Source: Eretmocerus hayati
Lineage: Eukaryota > Arthropoda > Insecta > Hymenoptera > Aphelinidae
DNA: 64,000 nucleotides
Direction: 5' to 3'
Assembly: GCA_029851415.1 (NCBI GenBank)
Contig: CM056744.1
Coordinates: 70,674,172 to 70,738,171, forward strand
Under the pieces are notes generated by a model. It had not been told where the DNA came from, made no database searches, and saw only the letters and a list, made by a program, of their open reading frames with translations. Every line of letters begins with the position of its first letter. Positions within the stretch are counted from its first letter, which is position 1. Positions 55,101 through 64,000 of the stretch are shown piece after piece. A program made the position numbers and the translations under genes.

Positions 55101-55450
55101 TGCGAGGGCAAGCATACCGATGATGGATGGCTGGTGGGATGAAAGACGATCTGGTTAACTTTTTTCATATAATACTATCAAGTATATTCTTCATGCGACA
55201 TTCATAACATCCCTGCTAATGCTCACATTTTATACATACTCGGATTCAAGTATATTTTTCATGTGGCCAATTCATCATCTGGAAAAGCAAGCATGCTGAT
55301 GGTGGATAACTGGCGGAATGAATAAGGATCTTGTTCACAATTCCTACATACTATCGAGTATATTCTGCATGCGACATCTATAACATGCCTGCTAATGCTC
55401 ACATTTCATATATACTTATATCCAAAAGTATATTTTTCATGTGGCATCTT
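55101..55450. repeat. Two-copy ~177-bp tandem repeat
   Basis: AAGCATnCnGATGnTGGAT, AAGTATATTCTTCATGCGACA and CTGCTAATGCTCACATTT recur 176-179 bp apart (about 55111 and 55290; 55195 and 55371). Degenerate sequence follows. Confidence 0.7.
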
Positions 55451-55989
55451 TGTCGAATTATCACTTCCACTCTCGGAAACACATTTCTGGACTATATGCA
55501 TCCATTTTAAGAAAAGTGATTCCTGCAGCACTGGATTCCTCGCTGACTTTCACCCAAAAGTATTACTGGTATCATGCATATCTCAACATATTGTTGTGCT
55601 ATTCTGCTGGTGCAGCTGAAAGGAGTGAATTATACTTTTCTTGATCGCGGAGCTGATTTTAGTATAAAACTGCATGTCGGAAGCCTTAGCTGATGGATTC
55701 ATAATACAGCTGAGCCTGAAAAATTCATTGTGAATCAAGGACTTTATCCAGATTGTGGACAGGAGTTTCAGTTATTTGGGACTAGAAACAATTCTTGAGA
55801 TTCATACATAGCAATCCCACAAAAATATTTGGATTCAAAGTATTGGGATGCATATTTCATGAATAACAAAAGATGAATGGTAATCAAGGAATGCTGATAG
55901 AAGCTAATACATACACATGACTAGAGTATGAATATTTATGAGATAACTTGAGAAATGATCCCAACAGACCAAATTTGGAACTTATTGCT

Positions 55990-56735
55990 GACCCGAGTCC
56001 TGATGTTTTTCTCTAAAAGTAACTTGGTCAAGCCATTCTGACCAAGTATTTGAACATATTCTGGATGGACTTTTGGTAAGAGTGATGATATTGATTAGAA
56101 CTATTACGGAGGTCAACACATGGAAATGAGATTCGTAATTTTATCAAGACTCACCTGGAATGATCAAATATACTATCTACCTCTCCAACTTTCTTGTCAA
56201 AGAAACTCCACAGTTCAACTAATTCTCAATGGATTCCAACAATAAAACATCGAATCACGCCTGTAAAGTACTGAGATGTCAGCAGACGCAATTTGAAATT
56301 GATTGCATTACCCTAGAACTGAAATCTGCTTCCATAGTTACCGGATATGCCATTTTGATCAGGTCATTTGGGATACATTGTTGTAGGAACCTTGAATGAA
56401 CCAATTAGATCAATTACCCCCCTGGAGTCCTAGGATGTCAGAAAACACAGTTCAAAATCCATAGCATTAGCCAAGAATTTACTTCTGCACTTGAAGTACC
56501 CCGGGCGCGCTATTTTGACTGGATGATTTTGAAATATCCTAGTTAGGGCCTTGAATATAATTGTGAGACTCTTTGAGAATGATTCAGAGTTCAACACATG
56601 GGGATGAGATTCTGAACTTTGTCGAATCATACCTGGGATCATGAGATTTACTATCCAACTTTTCGACATTTGGTCCCAAAAACTCCATAGCCATGCCAAT
56701 TCTCAACCGATTCGCACAAATACATTCGCAATCAC
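55990..56735. repeat. Degenerate satellite of ~159-bp units in ~477-bp periods
   Basis: CAACACATGG with its context recurs at 56115 and 56592 (477 bp). GCCATTnTGA-type landmarks occur at 56032, 56349 and 56509 (2 x 158.5, then 160), and GATGTCAG at 56275 and 56434 (159). Units are too diverged to delimit exactly. Confidence 0.5.
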
Positions 56736-56744
56736 TCTTGCAGA

Positions 56745-58865
56745 AGGAAGAGATCTTTTCCCCTCCCACTTTACTTTTTCCAAAAGTTTGACTTGGCGAG
56801 TATCACCATCCTTTCCCCCATAGCTTCATTTGAGATCGAAGTATACCCCAATTCTTGAGGGTCATGAGATCAGGGGAAATATGTCGAGTAACTTTTCACC
56901 AAATTCTAAACGTCGAACCAATGGAGAGAGATTGCAAAATATTGATTCCAATTCTTGAGAGTCATGAGATCAGGAAAAGTATGTCGAGTAATTGTTTTGC
57001 AGAATCTAGAAATGTGGAATGCATGAAAAATAATTGATTACATGACAATCTGAGTCAATTATTTCCCTGTAAGTTTGACTCAACATGAGTTACCATCTCG
57101 CTTTTCCTTAAAATAGATTGGAAATATCAAACTACATATCTAGACCAATAAAAGAAAACAGAAGTATGAGAATTATATCCAGCATTGATCGTTCCAGTTA
57201 GGGAGTCAGTAAAGATAGTGAGTAACTCAAGTTGAGTCAAACTTATAGAGGAATGATTATCTCAGATTGTGATGTAATCAACAACCCCCACAAAAAAAAT
57301 CCTGACCTAACTCCCAAACCATGCTACCTTCATGTGTTTGGGGTCACTAAATCCGAATCTGGGCTCAGTTTGGTCCCAGCACGTCGAGATTTTGACATAA
57401 CCTCAAAAAATCATAATTTTACAAGATCGATCGGAAATCATAACCAAACCATACTAAATACAGCTTTGTGGAATAACTATGGGTTTTTGGGGTCGCTGGA
57501 TCCAAATCCGAGGTCGATTTGGTCCCAGCATAGCAAAGTTCTGACATAACCTCAAAAATTCGTGATTCTCCGAGAATGCTTGGAGCTGGTGATCAAACTA
57601 TACTTTGTTTTGCTCTCACTCCATGTTTTTGGGGTCACTGCATCCAAATCCGAGGTCGATTTGGTCCCAGCATAGCAAAGTTCTGACATAACCTCAAAGA
57701 TTCGTGATTCTTCGAGAATGCTTGGAGCTGGTGATCGAACGATACTTTGTTCTGCATTTACTCGCTTTCTCAGCCTGACCAGTCACCGATACTGAGGATC
57801 CCACCCTCTGCATCGTAGATTTGCGCTTGCGTCAAGCCGTTACCCAGGGATTGAGCCGAAAACGGGCCTGTTTTTATGCCCGCCATCACCACGGGAGGTG
57901 CTCTGGACGCAGGCGGGAACTCTCAAAACTGGAGAGTCTGACAACCCAAAGATTCTTGAACTTGGAAACTTACAGACGTTTTTGAATCTGAAGATACTCA
58001 AATCTTGAAACTCGGGAGTGTCTTCGAGCCCGCCAAGTTTTGTAGCAGAATATTAGAAAATTCGGAAATGAGTAGGTTTGGAGAGCCTCTTGGGTTATGG
58101 GATTCGGGCATACGCAGGTTAAAATACCCTCCTGAGATTCTGAATATGAAACTCTATAGGATCTACAAATCTCCTAAGTTTAGGAATTTGAGAGTCAGGG
58201 CTTTGGAGCAGCTCCCAAATATGGCGGAAAACATCCTTGCTTCAACAAGTGTAAGACAAAGTATGGTTTTATCACCAGCTTCAAGCATTCTCAAAAAATC
58301 ACGGATTTTTGAGGTTATGTCAGGATTTTGCAATGCTGGGGCCAAATCGACCTCGGATTTGGATTCAGCGACCCCAAAAACCTGTAGTCACTCCATAAAA
58401 CTGTATTCATTATGGTTTGGTTATGATCTCCGATCGATTTTGTAAAATTGTGATTTTTTTGAGGTTATGTCAAAATCTCGACGTGCTGGGACCAAAATGA
58501 GCCCGGATTCGGGTTCAGCGACCCCAAAGGTAGCATAGTGTAGGAGTTGGGTCAGAACTTTTTTTTGTGGGGCTGTGTAATTTTTCATGCATTTTACATA
58601 AGGATTTTGGAAAAAAATTACTCGACATACTTTTCCTGATCTCATGGCTCTCAAGAATTGAAATCAATATTTTGCAATCTCTCTCCATTCATTTGACGTT
58701 CAAATTTTAGTGAAAAGTTACTCGACATGTTTCTCCTGATCTCATGACCCTCAAACAATTGGAATTCATACTTCGATCTCAGATAAAGTTATGGGAGGGA
58801 AGGATGGTGATACTCGCCAAGTGAGACTTTTGGAAAGAGTGAAGTGGGAGCGGGGAAGATTTCAA
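56745..58865. repeat. 2.1-kb foldback with internal ~145-bp tandem repeats
   Basis: Outer arms: 56745-57037 matches 58565-58865 inverted (CTTGGCGAGTATCACCATCC, CATGAGATCAGG, TGTCGAGTAA, GAGAGAGATTGCAAAATATTG). Inner arms: 57285-57745 matches 58250-58560 inverted. Within the left arm GGGGTC(A/G)CT... TTTGGTCCCAGCA... GACATAACCTCAAA repeats at 57340, 57489 and 57631. The centre (57760-58250) is a GC-rich unpaired segment plus unique DNA. No gene. Confidence 0.75.
57038..57284. mobile_element. ~247-bp MITE inside the foldback's left arm
   Basis: Absent from the matching right arm. Its ends are inverted repeats of ~70 bp: GATTACATGACAATCTGAG and GATTACATCACAATCTGAG, continuing with AAGTTTGACTCAACnTGAGTT. 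The exact duplication could not be resolved because the flanks are AT-rich. Confidence 0.65.
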
Positions 58866-61610
58866 AACTTGGCTATGGTAATGATTGAAAATCCCCAGAT
58901 TGACAAATATAAGCTGTGAATAAGACGTAGAGGAATCGAAAACACTTATTCATATCTTATTCTTGAGAATTATCCCTCCAATGAACAGCAGTGTGCTATG
59001 TTCCAGGATGAATATTTCTTAATCCCAAGCAACAAAATCTGGAGCAGTACAATTTTTTTGTTGTTGATAGCTTGGAATAAGCTCATGGAATTCAACTTGA
59101 GTTGATGCAAAGACTCTCAATCCTACTTGTCATAGTAGAAGGTTTTTAGTTCATGAAAAACTTCTGGATCGTGGAAATTCCTCACATGAGTTCGTTCATC
59201 TGCTCTTCAAGAAGAGAGGATTCCAACCACCAAAATAACCAATGGGTGACTAACAAATGAAATATGGAATTATGACAATACATCTGTTCCTCAACGCTAT
59301 TTGGAAATCAACAACTTGAACCAATTTCAACTAGAACATTGATTATTTGTAGCGCATTGAGGAGGCATTAGAGCATGGTGCCGTATCAATACGGGGACCC
59401 CGAGCTGAAGGCACAGGTCTCTCAAACTCCTCGATACGTACTGACCGCAACACATGCATGTTCCGAGCTCACCGATATCCAAAGCACGCCCTCGCACACG
59501 CGCACCATGGTCGAGCGTCTGCTTTGCTGGTGGTTTCTCGAAGATGCATTGTTTGCCACATGGATAATTATTCATTTTGGTCGGCTCGACATACTCTTCC
59601 CAACGTCAATATGTTTTTCGGGGTTTCATGCAATTCTATCAAATTTTTGGGATTTCTAGGGTCCTTCGTTCGAGAGTACTAAATTTTCCAAGGTGTACTC
59701 CCATAAGAGCAAGCGTATAAGGAACCAATTCTCATGCTTCTTTTTCTCTCCGTTGAGTTATCGGCAACCCCCCTTTTTCTTCATGGCTATTGACTCGTTG
59801 CTCGTTCAAGCATATTTGAAATTTTTTCGGCTTCCTATTGTTCTTCGTCTCTACTCGCTCATGCCTCCTCAAGAAGTTCAAGTGCTGTCTGGGAAGTCAT
59901 TCCAAAATGGAGATTCAATAACGTTATGTGAGAAGTCTTTTGATGACAGACAGAATCGTCCTCAGAGATCCAGATGAATGTATGGATCCAGTTTCTATGT
60001 TAATTGACTTCTCCGCCCTGAATTTTCCCAAGTTGAACTTACCAGTTTCCTCCAAGAGCGTCAATGTGCTACACTTCCTCAATAATAATCTTGATAAATC
60101 AGATGAACCCTGAACAACTGTTAGTTAGACCTTTTTAGGAATTAACACGTGCTCACTAGCTCTTCATGAAGTTTTTACTATGAATGTAAGTGGCACGTCA
60201 AAACAGCTCAGACCCATAAATTAAGAGTGAAAGTGAAGCCAAGACTAAGATGTACAGTGATATGCAATGAGAGTATATAAAAATGATTAGAGCAGCATCC
60301 GAGATCACTAATACACATATCACAAAAACTGTTCCATGGACAATTACTAATAGGACTGACCAGTCCTACAAGATCTAAATGTGAGAGACGATCCCTCTCG
60401 GGTTGGCCCCGAATAAGTTTTTGGTGAGATATGAGAAATAGCTTGAATGGATGTACAGTGATATGAAATGAGAGTATGCTATATAAAATTGATTAAAGCA
60501 GCATCAAAGATCACTTCACACGGGGTGCCAGTAGCGGAAGAAAGTTTGCCTGAAATGTCACCTAAAACCGGAAACGAGGTTCAATTCCTAGTGCCAAAAA
60601 GTGTTGAAATTCCATCGACAGAAAATCGAGACTGCTCGTTCTCGCAAATCAAGCAAGTAATTGTGTGTTCCTGTGATAACTCTTCGATTGTATTGCAAGA
60701 TCATTTCTCAAGAGATCAAATAAATGTAGAATATGGAACCACAGATATTTGATATACACTACAATATAAGAGTATGTGCGTCCGTCAATATATGTACTGA
60801 CGTAGACCATGTTCACGGCTTAGATAAATCGCATACGTGCAAAAATTGAAAGTGCGAGTGTGAGTTTCCGTGATACGCGCAACAATGCCGTGTAGCTTTC
60901 ATTTATATTTGTATTCTCGGTCTTATGAGAGTGAGGGAACTCACTAGACCGGTAAGTTATAAAAAGCTCTTGGCTATTATCATGATATTAGTTTGTTCAT
61001 TCGTAGCAAGTATGTAAACATCATTCTCACGTGGCTATTCGAACACTCCTGAAACAGATTGACCGACTTCTTGATAGAGAAATCCGAGGGAATGCAAGCC
61101 TTTCGATCTTGAAACCTTACCTCTCCGCATTCAAGTCTGTGAATGGGATTGTCGGTTCATGTTTCTTCTTGAAACGAGAAAAATCCATATCTGACATCCT
61201 TGACTCACAAAAAAAGTTACACGATGAATTTGGCACCTTGAGCTTTTCGGTGACTCTGGACTTACATATCCTTCTGAGTCATTTGGTCCAATCGTTCAAG
61301 CCTCTAGATGGACAGGACAGCTTCGGATTGTAGTCCGAACAAATTGGCTTGTCCGCTCATCCAAAATACCTCAGATTTTTGAACCGAAGGAAAGGTAGTA
61401 AAATCAACGACGTTTACGCCTAGAAATTGGAGGATGCTACTGTCGAGTTCCCATCCCTTCGAATGAATTTGTATATATTATTCCTTGACGGATGTGATTA
61501 TGGCAAATAGATTGAATCTGTTCCGTATCTGGCAGGCTTCACCCTCTCTCTTCCTCTCTCTCTTCTAGATTCAAGTTTACCCCTCTACCACAACCTTGCA
61601 AAGGGTCACA
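58866..61610. other. Gene-free stretch
   Basis: No gene supported. A direct duplication of about 60 bp (GATGTACAGTGATATG...GAGAGTATA...GCAGCAT) lies at about 60249 and 60449, 200 bp apart. ORFs at 59375-59682, 60468-60752 and 61031-61333 have no family; the last reads naturally but starts with GTG and is isolated. Confidence 0.4.
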
Positions 61611-61830
61611 TAGATGACGCCGTACAATCGATGTGTAAAGCGACACTTGAGGCGTTCGATCAGCTCTTACCCATTGAAAACTTCACAGTCACCTCCTCCA
61701 AAAAACCCTGGGTGACAGCGGATATCAGACGCCTCATGCATGACCGGGATACAATCTACCGGCGCACTATAGTCGTCACATTCCAACTCTGGCCAAAAAT
61801 CGCTTCAAAATTAGTTTCAAGCTATCGGGA
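61611..61830 (+). pseudogene. Non-LTR retrotransposon fragment (endonuclease-RT linker)
   Basis: The plus frame carries FTVTSSKKPWVTADIRRLMH followed by DRDTIYRRTI, a pattern typical of the segment between endonuclease and RT in Jockey/CR1/I-type LINEs. Similarity fades after about 61800. Isolated remnant. Confidence 0.5.
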
Positions 61831-61949
61831 TGAGCCAAACAGCATTCTCTTCGTAACCGACAAGGCTAGGAGATGTGCTAATCTGATTTTGTCTCAGACA
61901 GAGGGGGTAGGGGTGGGGAGGAGTTGAACGCGAAATGGGGTCGAAGATC

Positions 61950-64000
61950 GATATTTCGCCGGAATGAAACTCACGCGTGGCGAGTCAGTAGTTCTACTGC
62001 CGATCCGCAACCACTTGGAGTACCTTCTAGAGGTAGATGGCAGTATTTTGAGCTCGACCTCAAGTCTGAAAATCACCGCAATTAGCTCTGAGATCGATTC
62101 TGAGCTGAGAAGAGGTGATGAATGCTGCGAATTAGTCGATTATACTGGATTCTGAGTCGAAAATGATTCTACTGCCAACTCTCAACTCTTTACAAGACAT
62201 TCCTCCATCGATTCTCAGAATTTTGAGTCTGGGCAAAATTCTGAGAATCGCTGCGGGGAATTTTGAGATCGCTTCACATTCATTTTCTGGCGGGATTGTC
62301 TCTTCAGATCTAAAGAGACATTCGAGATGATCGATTTTAGCTCAGGATGCGATATGCTGCGAGATGAAGAAGACTTCGGGTGTATTTCTAGAGCATTGAA
62401 CATGATTTTCAGCCTGGCTTCAAGTCTGGAAATTGCCGCAGAGGGATTTGAGATCAATATTCGTCCAGAAAAGGCTGTCTGGCCGCGCAGAATACTAGAT
62501 AAATCGTGATTTCTAGGTGGAGAAAGAGTGTACTGCCGATCTGTGATAACATGAAGTACTTTTTGAAAGTAAAGAGCAGTGTTTTGAGTTCATTCTCATG
62601 TATGTGAATCAACGCAATCAGCTCTGAGGTCGATTCTGAGCCGAGAAAAGGTGACGAGCCTTGATAATTAGTCGGGGATAGTAAATTCTGGGTAGAATCT
62701 AATCCTACTGCCGATTCAGAACCCGTTTCAACACATTCTCGCATTTTACGGAATTTCGAGCAAAAAACACGGCTCTGAAAATTGCTGGGGGATGATTTGA
62801 GATCGATTCTGATCTATTTTGCGGCAGAAATGTCTGTTGAGATATGACAGTCATCCAAGAATGATCGATTTTACCACAGAATTCGATATGCTGCTAGGTC
62901 AGGAACATTCTGAGTGGGATCGTGAAGCATTAAATAGAATGTTGAGCCTAATCTCAGGCCTAGAAATTGCCGTAGAAGAATTCCAGATCAATATTCGTCA
63001 AGAAAAAGCTGCAGAAGAGTGCAGGCTATTCAAGGAACGGTGAGTTCCAGGTGACGAATGAATATACTGCCGATCTGCAATGACTTGGGGTACAATCTAG
63101 GTATGCGAAACGATATTTTAAGCCAAAGCCCAGGTCGAAAAGTCACCGCAATCGGCTCTGAGACCGATTCCAGACCGAGGAAAAGTGATGGGCGCTACGT
63201 ATTAGTCGAAAAAAGTGGTTTCTAGATCGGAAACCTCTCTGCTGCTACCAGAAGGAGCTTTCTCGTGCATCCTACCATCACTCACCAGGATTTTGAGCCC
63301 AAGCACGGCTCTGAAAATTTCCGTGGACGAGTTTGAAATCGGATTCGATCTCTTCCGAGTCGGGAAAGTCTTATTAGCACAGGTTTTGATCAAGAATGAC
63401 CGATTTTAGCTCGGATTTTGATATGCTGCCGAGTCGAACAAACTCTGAGTAAATTCCTCAAGTGCTGATCAGAATTCAGAGCCTAATCCGATGTCGAGAA
63501 ATTACTGCCGAGAGATTTGAGAACGATATTCGTCCAGAAAAAGCTGTTCAGTAATACAGATTATTTGAGAAAAGATGATTTTTCGGTGAAACAAATTATA
63601 CTGCCGATCAAAAGAAACTTGGAGTACATGCTGAAGATGTTGGTCAATATTACAAGCCCAATCCCGTATCTGAGGATCACTGCAATCAGCTCTGGGTTGA
63701 GTCTGAGCAAAGGAGAAGCAATGAAAGGCGCGTATTAGTCGCGAATAATGTTATATGAGTCGGAGACAGTCCTGCTGCCATCCCAAGAACCTAGTTCATG
63801 CATTATACTACAAATTCTCCGGTTTTTGAGCCCAAACGTGACTCTGAGAACAGCCATGGTCGAGTTTGACATCGATTGTTATCCGATTCTCCTGTCAGGC
63901 GCGTATCTCAAACACTGGCATAAATCAGAGATAACTAATTCTAGCTTCGAAATCGATATGCTGCCGCTTCGAAAACACTTGGAGTGAATCCGTTCAGTGT
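61950..64000. repeat. Satellite with ~534-bp higher-order repeat made of three ~178-bp monomers
   Basis: A landmark (TACTGCCGA, TACTGCC or TATGCTGC) recurs at 61995, 62170, 62353, 62532, 62706, 62887, 63065, 63238, 63422, 63598, 63771 and 63957, spacing 173-186 bp. Every third unit is more alike: type B (TACTGCCGATC...CACCGCAAT(C/T)(A/G)GCTCTGAG), type C (GGCTCTGAAAAT) and type A (GATATGCTGC...AATATTCGTC). Summed three-monomer periods are 532-537 bp. The array continues past the window end. Short ORFs within it are repeat artefacts. Confidence 0.85.

Noticed and set aside
62819..63409. Short ORFs repeated in the last 2 kb
   Set aside because: They follow the satellite periodicity and are interrupted differently in each copy.

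Overview
The window is repeat-dense nuclear DNA from an animal. The content points to an arthropod, probably an insect: a Polinton/Maverick with animal-type genes, two Ty3/gypsy elements, a Penelope-like element with a GIY-YIG endonuclease domain, a non-LTR retrotransposon, several MITEs and at least three satellite families. I see no convincing host gene, rRNA or tRNA. Nearly every coding region belongs to a mobile element and most are broken. The species call is inference.

Layout. 1-2660: small foldback/MITE insertions, simple repeats and a 41-bp-period T-rich array. 2661 to about 17400: a decayed Polinton with a truncated major capsid gene, minor capsid, adenain-type protease and PLA2-type virion protein on the minus strand, then the packaging ATPase, a conserved structural-block protein, two unusual coiled-coil genes and a chromodomain integrase on the plus strand. 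No DNA polymerase B gene is present. Between the minor capsid and protease genes sits a head-to-head palindromic pair of Penelope-like elements (4371-8265), itself hit by a 181-bp Transib-like MITE.

18377-51850 is a nest. The outermost layer has termini beginning CACAGTGG (the right-end base differs), an apparent 5-bp CGTCG target duplication and mirror-image arrays of a ~175-bp satellite, so it looks like a Transib-type foldback without a recognisable transposase. Inside its left array is a TTAA-flanked insert (20915-46280). Inside that is Gypsy-1 (22439-45301, 352-bp LTRs, TSD ccata). Inside Gypsy-1's protease region is Gypsy-2 (25754-43281, LTRs of about 2.9 kb, TSD aatc). Inside one Gypsy-2 LTR is a 299-bp MITE (TSD tcta). 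The right array carries a separate 2.47-kb insert flanked by 10-bp direct repeats.

51856-64000: a 5'-truncated non-LTR retrotransposon, a second copy of the MITE seen at 810-1139, several ~159-179-bp tandem repeats, a 2.1-kb foldback, and, running off the window end, a satellite of three diverged ~178-bp monomers in a ~534-bp higher-order repeat.

How it works together: the Polinton genes would have made a virus-like particle (MCP, penton, ATPase, protease, PLA2-like) plus an integrase. The retroelement genes are gag-pol. Recurrent in-frame TGA codons at positions where the surrounding family signature suggests arginine point to CpG decay rather than function. All family assignments come from motif recognition by eye; no database search was run.
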